The translations under genes were made by a program, and so were the position numbers. This document shows positions 28,780 to 39,924 of a stretch of DNA of 64,000 bases, in pieces (the first letter of the stretch is position 1; every line of letters starts with the position of its first letter). The DNA is from Oryzias latipes. Its lineage: Eukaryota; Chordata; Actinopteri; Beloniformes; Adrianichthyidae. The stretch spans positions 13,625,825-13,689,824 of the forward strand of contig NC_019881.2 of the NCBI RefSeq assembly GCF_002234675.1, written 5' to 3'. The notes below the pieces were generated by a model, which was given only the letters and a program-made list of their open reading frames with translations, ran no database searches and was not told the DNA's origin.

Positions 28780-29220
28780 TCTCTTGCTCTTTTTACCCAG
28801 CCTACCTTACCGCAGCTGTTAATACCCTGTCTGTAGGCACCGTACTTCTTCCTCCCCTCTCCTCAACCCCCCATCCTCCTCTCTTTCCCCTTTGCAGATA
28901 AAATTCAAGGGGACTGCAGTCGGAGCCTTCTCATTCCAACCCTCTCTCCACGTTATGCAACCACCCTCATTATCCTTCCATGCGTTAAAAACAAAAGTCA
29001 GCAGCCCAAAAGGAAAGCCCTTCTTCTGGCTGCAGCAGGTGCCCTGAAACGCCTTTTCCCACCGCCTCAATATTTCAGGAGCTTTTTGGAGTTGCACAAT
29101 CCATCTGCAGTGGAATCTTCCTGAAGGCTGCGACTTCTTGGGCTGCTTTTGAAGCACTGGGATCCTAACCTTTCCTGTTCGTCCTCATAGGTTGCATGTG
29201 CCTCCTCAGGTGAGCCCGGG
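28780..29220. other. Pyrimidine-rich then GC-richer block, unidentified
   Basis: A strong CT tract ending CCCTTTGCAG looks like a splice acceptor and is followed by 50 open + strand codons, with a 112-codon frame on the minus strand. Neither resembles a family I know. It may be a noncoding RNA exon or an old repeat. Confidence 0.2.
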
Positions 29221-29965
29221 GCTGTTGTTGTCCTGCCTTTCATTCCTATGGTTATGACAACGTTACAACATGCCTCCCAAATGCACGCTTTGATTTCCTG
29301 AAGGATTTAGCTGTTAATAAGGTTCTGAGGAGCAAAGAAAAGGTCAAAACCATTCATTTGGAGCATTCAAAGTTTGATTATTGCACCCTTACCAAGTAGG
29401 CCTACATGTTGAAGCAGCTGAGTGAAAGTAAAGAAGGAATTTAAAAGGTCAGGTGTTATTAAAAGATCTTATTTTTGCATCAATTTTTTCTAAATATTGT
29501 TTGAAAAAGGTTTCCCAAAAAAGGTCTTGTTCCACAATGTGATGCACTGATTCAGAAATACACGGCGTATAAAACAGGCTAAGCAGTGACCTTGTCTGGA
29601 GGAGCTTGACTGTCGTGTCCACAGCCCTCTGTTTCAATGCGTTTGTGTCTGTGAGTGTGATGTAACATCAGGAATTCCTCTTGCGTTCCTGTGAGTTTTT
29701 CCTCCATGGTGAGAACAGGCTGTCCAGGGCCGTCTTTCTTACTTCTCCACATATATAAACCATGAGGGAGGAGGAGCAGACAAGGGCCTATTTTCTAGTA
29801 TGTGCTTGTATTTGAGTGCATCTTTGCCCCTCAAGGGTTTGAGGTGTAATAAAAAAAGTGTTTATAATCACAAAGTTTACAATGATAATGCAGTGTAACA
29901 CGATTTCCTCATATTTGTGACATTTCCTTACTTGTAACCCTACATCTATCTATGCATTTTTTAGA

Positions 29966-30248
29966 AACCACTTGACCCACCCTTTTGGGGTCACATGGCT
30001 GCTGGAGCCTATCCCAACTTCTGTTGGGGAAAGGAATGGATACACCCTGAATAGGTCGCCAGTTTGCTGCACACACCCACTCACATTAACATGCACACCT
30101 AGAGGTAATTTAGAATTAGTAATAAACATCTGAAGCATGTTTTTGGACTGGGAGGAGACAAAAGTGTACAGGGAGAACAAGCAACTCTCCACAGAAAGGT
30201 CCCAGCCGGGAATTGAACCTGGACTGTGAGGCAAGAGCGCTAACCTAA
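29966..30248 (-). mobile_element. tRNA-related SINE-type repeat
   Basis: The minus strand starts GGTTAGCGCTCTTGCCTCAC with a perfect B box (GGTTCAATTCC), then TGTTCTCCCTGTACAC, CCAAAAACATGCTTCAG, and ends GGGATAGGCTCCAGCAGCC. This is the widespread fish repeat of that layout. A fragment in the opposite orientation is at 38440-38520. Confidence 0.7.
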
Positions 30249-30529
30249 TAAATCTGAGAAACATGTCCCATTTAACAAAAAAAAAGAAAAAAAAATCATA
30301 CTTTTTATGTGGAGTACCACAGGGTTCTACCCTTAGACTACTGCTTTTTCTAATGAAGGTTATTTCTGTTAGCTGCATTATTGAGTAATTTATTCCTGTA
30401 ACTTAAGTCCACATCACACAGCCAATATGTACATTTTGCCCATATTACATGGCTGAACATTGAGTGAAAACTGATAAAAGTTGTGGTTCTTTATGCAAAA
30501 TTTTCGCAGATGTATCATGTCTGAACCAC

Positions 30530-31020
30530 GTTAAAACCTCAGAAGTACGGATAAACCACACAAAACACGTAAATCAACACAGGACACAAACCGTGCCTGA
30601 TTCATTAGTGATTTGTGCATCAATTATGTCATTTGAACATATGTGTGCATCATGTACTCAATATAAAAGTTATACATCTGTGGTACATGTGTAAAAGGTC
30701 AGTTAGATACATGTGGAACGGTCATAGAAAGCCACAAATTTACATATTCATCCCACAAAAGTCCCACACAATTGCGGAAGATCTGTGTAACTACTGCGTA
30801 TAAACTACATAAAATACACACAAACTGCATAATTCTCACCTGACCAAGAATTTTGAACAGCTCAAAACTAAATTCACGTCAAGACCCGTCGACCAAAACC
30901 CCAGAAAGACATCTGCGCACATCAACAAAAGAAAACGCTTATGTGTGAATTGTGTATATCACGCATAAATAACCATAAACCAAAATTTAATACGTGGAAA
31001 ATGCGCAAAATGTACCCAGT
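30530..31020. repeat. Degenerate short-motif repeat block
   Basis: Variants of CACACAAAACACGTAAATC, TACATGTG, TACGGATA and GTGTATATCACGCATAAAT recur irregularly in both orientations, with many TG/CA steps where CG would fit. It looks like a decayed element built of short iterations. Boundaries and family are uncertain. Confidence 0.35.
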
Positions 31021-31024
31021 GGCA

Positions 31025-34000
31025 GGTAATAACGGCTTCACCAGTCTTTTCAATCTCTATACATTCTTATTTCTTTATTTGTTGGAATGCCAAATATTGA
31101 GGAATAGGAATGCAAAAAAAAAAAAAAAAGAAAAGATGACACACCTGATGGGAAAGTAGGGCAGGTTTAACACCTTTTAATAAGGATAAATGGGGTACAA
31201 GAGTCTCCATAACCTGCCTCTTCCTACAAAGTTAATGTGCTGTGAGGCACTCTTCACAGTCAAATAGCTAAAATGATCTTTTTATGTCAAGTATTAATCA
31301 TAATTTGAGTAATATCCAAGTGTGAAAAACTCAGCAGTTCACCAGATGAGCCCCGTATTTCTGTTGTTCTTCTTTTTCTTCAAAATGTAGTCCCTTCTCT
31401 TTATGTCCTCTGTGTACATCACTGTTGACAAAACAGTCTTCAACTGGGTTTGTGTTTATTTTTCTTACTAAGCGTTTGAGCAAAAATGTTGCCCCCACCA
31501 CATTCCCAATAATTCACCAGGATTGTCATACTCCATACTGGTGAAAATTAATCTTGGGAATTGTAAAGAATGGGGCCAAAATCAAGAAAATTATTATGGG
31601 ATGGCAATAATGGACCTACAGCTGTTGTAGCAAAGAGGGAAATTTGGCAATATTCCTATTTTCACACAACATGGGAAAAGAAAACTTTAATTCAATCATC
31701 ACGAAATACTAAACACATGCGACCAGGTTCTGTTCATTTGACCTTCGACCTTTAGAAAAAGCTCACCATCATGAATTTAAAAAAGAAAGAAAGAAAGAAA
31801 AAATCATAGTACCTTCTTCAAATTTAAACTCCTACAGATTTCAGTCTGGGGAGACATTTTGGAAACAGATTTGGATGTATGTAGTATGTAGATGTGTGGC
31901 AAGCTCACAAAAGTGGCGTTCATCTATCGCTAGCTCATTTTTTGCCAAGCTAAATGAAACAATCTAACATATAATGTGAACATATTAGGAATGTGGGCAT
32001 GGTTACCAAAAAAACAAACCTTTGCTGCCAAGGAAATCCAAAAATGTACTTTTGCCAAAGACTAAAATGGGCTTTGTGGAGATAAAACCAACAGAAAAGC
32101 TGCTATTTTGAAAAAAAAGTGTAGTTTTTAAAATGAATTTGTAACATTTGCTACCACTCATGGCTTTCATTTTTTTAATGATTTTCACTGTGAAAGGGAA
32201 GAAACATTCTTAATTAATTAGATCTCTTAAACTCAATTAAAGATTATTAACTCTGAATTGAAAAGTATAACCCCCCCCCCCCCAGCTCATCTACCTGATC
32301 GCTGTAACACTGGTTGAGTTCTTTATGACATTCACGCCTCCGCAGTAGTTACTACAGTTAATGGGGCTTAAAACGGCGCCACCAACTCCTGTTTGTGCCA
32401 TTGATTGCGTACTTAAAATAATCCTTTCAGTGTTCATCTCACCGTCACACCCAAAGAGACATGCATTGTCTTATGCAGCCATTAAAACCTGCTGTTTGTC
32501 TCACCCAGCAGAACGTCAATGATTAACTGCTTCATTCTCTGACTCTCCTTGGACACAGTAACCACCACCCAACATGTAAACAAAGCACATATGTGCAGTA
32601 ATAACACAGATATCATGTCAGTGTGATAATGGTGGTCATGCTGGGGTTGACAGTGGTAATCAATAACCCGTCAATAGGGAGACGCATAGCTGCTGTGCTC
32701 AGGATTAAGGAAGGTTCAGTTATGATCAATGTCCATTTGTTCTCTGGTTTAGATTGTTGACTTACTCAGTCTGAGACGCATTTCGATTATTTCAGAGACC
32801 AATGGTCAATCCTTTCTAACTGAGTGGTATCAAAAGTGCTAAGACGACCACAGCCTGCTGATGACCTTCAGTGATTTTTTTTTTTTAATAGATAAGAAAA
32901 CAAAAAAATTCCACCGACAAAATCAGAAAAAACAGGCGTTGCTCCTTAAAAACCCCTGGAAAACCATATAACCCGAAGCCTTTAAAACCCTCTTTTCAGT
33001 CAATAAATTTATAATAAGTTCAATAAATATGAAAAGTTATTCTTTGTTGGTGTAGACTCCTTTCTATAGTGTTGCAGTTTACAGTAACCCATTTTCTACT
33101 GACACAGTGACAAAGCGGAGTAGATGGAAACATTTAGCATGAAATCCAATCTTACCAGCCGACTGTGGTTTATCAACTTGCCAAATTATATTTATAGTGC
33201 CTCTTTATTTAAGCAACCACCTTTCACTGGATGAAATTACACCAGCAAGGTGCTAAAAATGTTAAGACATTGTTAGAAATGTGAAAGGTCCAGAATTTAA
33301 ATTCCGCATTTGTGCATAAGGAAAGAACTCAAGGAAATTGCTGTTTTGCTGATCCTTTGGTAAATCGACTAGTATATTTCAACTTCATTCACATGACCGG
33401 TTGTAATATAAGGATGCAACAAAAAGGAAGACCCATAGATAAGCAATACTCATTAGAAAACAATGATAGCCATGATTCTTAACCTTTGTTATGCTGCACC
33501 CTTAAATAGCCTTGTTAGTATTTTAAAGCTGATATAAGTTCAAATGTATCAAAACAGACTATTGTCTACCAGTTTGCATTAACCAACACAATCAATTGTA
33601 TTACTTGTGATATTTTAAAGTTTCTTATACAAAAGTATCTTTTAACCTGAGTTGCTTTTTTTGACAGCATAATGACAAAAACGTATATTTCAATAAAGGT
33701 TTCCGCGGCTAATTTTTTTCTTCTTTACGGTTATGACACTCGATGTCTCAAGAGTCATGTTGCAGACAAGTCATGAGGAAAACACCCAACCCACAAACAT
33801 CAGGCAGGCGTAAATGGGAAGGGCAAAGATAAGCAAGTTTGATCAGGACTAAACCAGACGAATGCAGATCTGTTCTTGAAAAAGGACCTAGGAACTGCTT
33901 CTTTTAAATCCTTTTAAAAAAGCATCGTTAATATTTGTAAGAATTGTCATTTAGGACCAAAATAAATTTTTGTAAATCACTACTTTCTACGACATCTTTT

Positions 34001-34925
34001 TATTTGGTGCAACTTTGGCTGCAGTTATTTAACAAACCTTTACAGGAAGTTTGTCCATTACACAAGTTCATCAGTAACAGATGTTTATTTGCATCATGCT
34101 GGCTTTCCTTTAAAAGGCAGAGATGAAGCGACAACCTCCACTTCTGTGTCGGTTAACATCAACTTGTAGCGATGATTACACCTTTAGCACCTTGAAAACC
34201 ACCAAATCCCCTGCCTTAGCATGATTACACATCAACCTTTCCAAGATGTACTTATAGTAAGATTTAAATAGATCTGTATTGTCATTGCAAACAATCTTAC
34301 AAAATGCCTTTTTTCTTTTTTTTTTCCTTTTTGCACAGCAGAATGATGTTGCAAGAATACAGCACTTCCTCCCTTCATCCCTCTGCCTACTCTGAATTCA
34401 GGTCACTTTTTCTTGCATAACAGCTCATTCATAAAACAGCACCACACCTCGGGGAGCAATGTAGAAGAACCTGTAAACTTATATAAAATATATTGATAGA
34501 GAGGCTTTTTTCTTGCTTGATGATGCATTGATTCTGTGCAGTGTGCAACTAATGCAGAAACCTTTAAACAAGTGAGGAGTTTGTCAAGTCTTGTTGAGTT
34601 CAGTGAGTGAATATTCCCTGTTCAGGCCTGAAGATTACAATATGATGACTTAACAGTTTCTTGGTCTTTGGACTCGCATATGAGGAAAAATCCTATAGGA
34701 ATGTATGGATGGGATAAATTGATTTTGGTCAGGTGTCAAAGGTTACTGTGTTCACATCAATGCTCAAAAATCCTCCAAAAAGAAATTTATATTTGTGAAG
34801 AAAAGGCCATTTGCAAATGAACATTTTAAGCTGAATGCTCTTTCCTACCAAATCAATTTCTAAGAAATACATCTGTCTTTGTGCCTACATGGACATTAGT
34901 CATGGTGTAGCAACGGTGTTGCTTT
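31025..34925. other. Desert, simple repeats only
   Basis: 3.9 kb of AT-rich DNA with an AAAG run near 31779, a C13 run at 32271-32283 and a T run near 32877. No gene or named repeat recognised. Confidence 0.4.
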
Positions 34926-34932
34926 TTTACAG

Positions 34933-35160
34933 CAAAAATCTGTCAAGCGTACACTTGCTGCTTCCATGAAGCCGAAGATGTTGCCAATTCTCCGGAAAAC
35001 GCTCTATCATCAACACACTGGAAAACTCAAAGAGTTTCTGAGAAAAGATTCAAGTTCCCCAAGTCATGGACTGAACGCACCCTCACCATTTATGAGATAC
35101 GAACCATCTGACAACAGCAGGAATTTTTTCTCTAATTTGTGGCGCTTTAAAAGGAAGTGA
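34933..35160 (+). CDS. Exon-like open frame, unknown product (tentative)
   Basis: A good acceptor (GCTTTTTTACAG) precedes 75 codons open to TGA at 35158: QKSVKRTLAASMKPKM, then HTGKLKEFLRKDSSSPSHG and SNLWRFKRK at the end. An internal ATG lies at 34966. The product is basic and Ser-rich with no family I recognise. The frame's end lies in the first unit of a tandem triplication whose other two units do not keep it open, so the duplicated part behaves as noncoding. A further acceptor-flanked short frame lies near 34341-34402. This may be the last exon of an unrecognised small gene or simply chance; no promoter or first exon was found. Confidence 0.2.
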   Translation, partial: QKSVKRTLAASMKPKMLPILRKTLYHQHTGKLKEFLRKDSSSPSHGLNAPSPFMRYEPSDNSRNFFSNLWRFKRK

Positions 35161-36205
35161 ATCTTGAATTTACCCGACAGAAGAGAACATGTTTACAGTC
35201 TTTCTGTTCGTATTTGCTGTGCTCGTCCATAGAAAACTTGTGCTTGTGAATTATTTTAAATTAAAAAAAATAAAAAAGGGACTTTTCTTCATGACTATTG
35301 TGTGTGCATACTATTATTTCTAAAAAAAGTGAATAAAATTTTTAAAAAAGTAAGATCTCCAGCGCATTTATGAAATGGTGGTGGTAGGATCATAATCAGT
35401 TCCAGTTTTGTTTCTTGATTGTAATAACTTTCCCATAGATTTTTTTTTGCTAGATGAGACAAGGGATTCTAATTGAAAAGAAAATCTTCCTGCTGACAAC
35501 AGCATGAATGTTTGTATCCAATCTGTGCTGCTTTAAAAGGAAGTGAATCTTTATCCAACAGCAGAGAACATGTTTACCGTCTTTCTGTTTAAATTCGCTG
35601 TGGTCGTTCATAGAGAACTTGGACTCCTATCATGTGTGCATAAAATTACTCCTAGAGAAGTGGATAAAATAAAATAAAAATATGTGTAAGACCCATCAAC
35701 ATTTTCCTGTTTGTGACATGGAGGCGGTAGGATCATAATTAGTTGCAGTTTTGTTCCATGATGATAGTAAAAAAAAAAAAAAAAAACATTCCTGTAGATT
35801 TTTTTTCTGGATGAAACAGGGAATTCTGATTGAAGAGAAAATCTTTCTGCTGACCACAGCAGGGATGATTCATATAATTTGTGCCACTTTAAAAGGAAGT
35901 GAATCTTTACCCAACAGCAGAGTACATGTTTTCAGTCTTTCTGTTTATATTTGTCATCCACGGAGTGTTTCTTTTTTAAAATTGTCTTTCCCCTATTGCA
36001 TCATAAATTACCTCGAGAAAAGTGAATAATTTTGTTTTTTTAAAGTGATACCTTAAAACACATTTTTATTTTTCTATTTGAAACATGGGGGTGGTAGGAT
36101 CATAATTAGCTGCAATTTTGTTCCTTAATGATAGTAAAAACTTCCCTGTAGGTCTTTTTCTTGACTAAACAGTGAATTCTGAATGGAATGTTGCCATCAG
36201 AAAAT
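35105..36205 (+). repeat. Imperfect tandem triplication, units of ~330-390 bp
   Basis: CTTTAAAAGGAAGTGAATCT-type marks recur at 35145, 35531 and 35887, and GGTAGGATCATAAT marks at about 35393, 35726 and 36093, in constant order. GAACATGTTTAC and GTCTTTCTGTT also recur in each unit. The spacing varies through AT-tract and A-run indels. Confidence 0.85.
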
Positions 36206-36209
36206 CTGT

Positions 36210-37300
36210 CCGCAGATTGACTCAAGAGTAGATAAGAAGAGATAATCTTCATCGGCATGGCACAAAGCCCTAAGCTTTATACTAGCATGTTTTGGTTAGC
36301 CTCCTCACAGTCTGATGCCTACATTAAAGACGTTAAGTTACAGTTGACGACCAGGCTGAGTTCATATTATGGAATAATGATTGCACCGGGATTTACATGG
36401 TTGTTTTTATCTCGTTTGGGGAGTTCAAGGGAAAAGATAATGCAAGGTTATGAACGTAATTAGTAGGTAGAAAGGTTGGGGGTAAGAAGTCGAAAAATAC
36501 TTTACTCAGACTGAAAACAGAACTAGGTCTGTCACATCCCTGAAGACTACAATGGTAGAGTTTATTTATCCAAAGCTCTGTTTGCCTGTGTGTGTGTGTG
36601 AATGTGTATGTGAAAATTTGTTTTTAATCTGATAATAATAGGAATGTTCAAGAATAAAATGCTATTAAACGTTTTTTCAAACATGTTTTTATTCAATTAA
36701 ACCTTTTGGCCTATTTGTACTGTTGCATGTCTTTAATTTGATTGTGAAATTGGTTTTGTTGTTGCTCAGTTGTTTCCTTTTCTCCTTTCACAGCTTGTGT
36801 TTTTTGCACATTTCAGAAGAGCTGACTCATCACATACAGTAAGATGGAAACCAAACTTCCACCAAATTGTCCCAAAAACTAGCTTTGCTCAATCAACTGC
36901 AACCAATGACAGGGATTGAGGAGGAGAGACCGGGAGTTTGAGCCCAACCTCCTCCAGTGTTATTTTTTAAGACTAAAGCAAAAGCATACTCAGTCTGAAA
37001 CTGATGATTTTCCCACACTGGATCACACAAACATCTTCTGGCTTTGTTTAAGCTCCCTTCCCATGATTATAGAGTGTCAGTGCTTTTGATCCGACTGAAG
37101 CAGAGACACATCAGTTTGTCACAAGCACTGGACAAGATGTTGCGTTGTTCAGATTAATGTCACCAGTAAAACATTAAATACATTCTTTGTAAAAAGACTT
37201 TGCCTCTTTTAATGTATGTTCAGAACTCCTTTTTATGTTTTATCAGTCGGTTGTTTTAGATGCCCTGTCTCATGCGTTGGTGTGTTGGGGGGGTGCGCGA
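36210..37300. other. Desert, nothing recognised
   Basis: Only a short GTGTGTGTGTG run near 36590 and short frames. No gene or named repeat. Confidence 0.45.
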
Positions 37301-37307
37301 ACAAAAA

Positions 37308-37954
37308 GGACATAAAAAAACTGAATTGCCTGATTCGCCTGTGTGGTGGTGCGAAACCTGGAGACGGTGGAGGGGGTGGCAGAGCGGAGGATGCTGTCCA
37401 AACTGGACAGCATATTAGAGAACACAGATCATCCCCTACACGGACTCTTCGTTGACCAAAGGAGCGCATTCAGCGACCGGCTTCTATGTTTTCTATGCAA
37501 CTGTAATTGTCACTTTAAAAAGTTATAATAAATAAACAAATGAGTTATTTAACATTAAGGAGTAGTTAAGTTCATTTTTCATTGCATTTAGTTACATGTA
37601 TAAGTTATATCTGGCCCTTTGAGGACAACCACGGTGCTGATGTGGCCCTCGGTGAAAATGAGTTTGACACCCCTGCTCTACAGAAAGACTCAGGAAGTCC
37701 TTTGCACAGAGTGCGATTAGACTGTTCAATGCTGCTGGGGGAGGGAAGAGAGCATGAGGAGGAGTCACTAAACGGGCATCTACTTTTACCACTTTTATTA
37801 CTTTTATTTATCTTATACTTTTTTCCTTTTTACTCTGTTTTTAGTGAGTTTGATTATTTTCTTGTTTTTATGACTATTTATTACTCAATTACTCCTTAAA
37901 TTTCTTTCTATTGAATGTATTGTGTATTTTGTGGAGTAATGGATGGATGTAAAG
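37308..37954 (+). mobile_element. LINE ORF2 C-terminal fragment, split by a hAT-like remnant
   Basis: 37343-37485 reads LETVEGVAERRMLSKLDSIL, then DHPLHGLF and QRSAFSDRLL, typical of fish non-LTR reverse transcriptase C-termini. After an intruding segment the same protein resumes in another frame near 37680 as TERLRKSFAQSAIRLFNA. An AT-rich 3' UTR then runs into a TATC microsatellite. Several frame breaks show it is dead. Confidence 0.75.
37487..37675. mobile_element. hAT-like MITE end inserted in the LINE
   Basis: CTGGCCCTTTGAGGACAACC, then GGCCCTCGGTGAAAATGAG and the terminus TTTGACACCCCTG at 37675 form one end of the abundant TGTCAAACT-type hAT family. The opposite end is missing or decayed. 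Compare the complete member at 62037-62565. Confidence 0.6.
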
Positions 37955-38190
<236 letters not shown>

Positions 38191-38204
38191 ATTGGGGAAA
38201 ATCA

Positions 38205-38400
38205 TAATCAAATCAAATCAAACTTTATTTATATAGCACTTTTCCTATAAAAACATAACACAAAGTGCTTTACATTAGGACAAAACAAAATGCACAAATA
38301 TTAAAATAGAGGCCCCCTTCCCAGACCTATGTACACATAACAAACAAAGCACATATATGAGAGCTTTTGAGAGGTCCAAGACAAATAGTTAAAGATCAGT
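38205..38400 (-). mobile_element. LINE-type 3' tail, reverse orientation
   Basis: CAAATCAAATCAAACTTTAT, then TATATAGCACTTTTCC and CACAAAGTGCTTTACATTAG match the tail at 26411. It stands tail to tail with the LINE on its left. Confidence 0.6.
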
Positions 38401-38439
38401 TCTAGAGACAAAACTCAAAAAACAAGGTGTTGTTACTTT

Positions 38440-38522
38440 GCCCTGCGACAGACTGACAACCTGTCCACGGTGTACCCTTCACCCAACAGTAGCCAGGACA
38501 GGCTCCAGCAACCCCGGGATTA
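38440..38522 (+). mobile_element. SINE-type repeat fragment
   Basis: GCCCTGCGACAGACTGACAA, then CCTGTCCACGGTGTACCC and GGACAGGCTCCAGCAACCCC match the 3' half of the family at 29966-30248, in the opposite orientation. Confidence 0.6.
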
Positions 38523-38524
38523 TT

Positions 38525-39470
38525 TTTTTTATAGATATTAGGCTAAAACACGAAACATTGGATTAAATTATAAAAGTACCCCAGATTTCAACAGCTAAAA
38601 TGTGTAAATATGTTGCAACCACCTCTGTTAAAAAAATAAGTAAATAAATAAAAACAACACATTTAAAAGTCAGGTTTTAGAGAGGCTTCAGCTGCTTGGT
38701 GCCAATCTGAAAGTTACATTTTTTTAAATCAATTATTTTCTCTACTAAAAAAAAGAAAATATCCCCAAATAAAAAAACTGTTCATGGCAGTTGGTTTATT
38801 CAAAAATCAGAGAGGTGTAAACATTTTAATTTGTTCTGGTTCAATGGCTGGTATAAAGAGCCAAATGAAATTCATAAAATGCCCAGGTATTGTTTGTCTG
38901 AAACGGCTCCAACGGTAGCAGAAATGGTTTGCAAAAGTGTATTACACAGGACCAGAGCACCTCACAGTCACAAGGTCAACCACAAACCTCTCTGAATAGA
39001 ATGTTTTTTTAGAGTTGGATAAACATGGAGGAGACAGGAAGACGGCATGCTCAAAACCAAAATGTCGGATCAAAACCAAATTTGCAGTTCTTTGACTTGA
39101 TACAGAACAGAAAGCTGCAATTTTTCATTTCTGAGTTGCTGCTGCATAAATATTGACACTGCAAAATGCTGTTTTTTTCCTTCAAGTTGTTTACAGCCAA
39201 CCACTTAACTTTTTCTTATTCACTCCTCCCTCAGGAGACTCAGAGTGTTTCTCTTCACGTGACAATATAATGACAGGCTCCAATGCGTCCACAAAACTCA
39301 TTGTCCCCTCTAGTTCTCACAAACAGATTATCATCATTCTTCTATTGTTGACTTAGAGTTCTGTAAATCCTGGTGTGAACTGGGTCATTTGCCTTTTGTC
39401 CGTTCAGCTGCACAAGCAATAAAGTAAGGCACTGTTTTTGTCAGAAAATTCCAAATAATCTCAAATTCAC
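38525..39470. other. Desert, nothing recognised
   Basis: AT-rich DNA with short frames only, e.g. 39153-39356. No supported gene. Confidence 0.45.
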
Positions 39471-39474
39471 TGCT

Positions 39475-39921
39475 TTAATTCTGTGTTTTTGACATTTTCT
39501 TTTGGCATTTTTCTCATTATGTAGGATAATTATTGCAGAAAATTAAGGTAAAAATTGCATTTCTAAGTATTTCTTTGTTCAAATTATGGTAAATCAGGAG
39601 AAGACAAAAAAATGCCTTTAAAAAAAGCTTGTAGCTGTGATGTAGAAGCGACAACGGTAAGCCACAAGCCATTTTTGTTGTACCATTAATGCTAGGTTGG
39701 GGTTGTAAGAAGCAATGGTGTGTGTGTATGGGGGGGGGTTACTCCGTGCCAACAGCCCTGCCTACAACTCAGAAGTGAATTTCTAATTAACTACTGCCGC
39801 TCTGCAGAAACTATGTCCTAGGAAATGACATGTTTGTGATTTTTCCTAAAAATTCTAGAATCATAATTCAAAAGATCACTGGGATGGCTTTAACAATAGA
39901 TAATCAGAGTGGGACTTTAAG
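39475..39921 (-). repeat. ~560 bp MITE-like family copy
   Basis: AAAATTGCATTTCTAAGTAT, then AATCAGGAGAAGACAAAAAA and TAACTACTGCCGCTCTGCAG, with the terminus AATCAGAGTGGGACTT at about 39916. The frame is lost in this copy. A G9 run lies inside. Confidence 0.75.
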
Positions 39922-39924
39922 CTC

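Noticed and set aside
28819-29157. 112-codon minus-strand frame as a gene
   Set aside because: No homology recognised and no convincing start context or splice partner; kept only as a low-interest finding.
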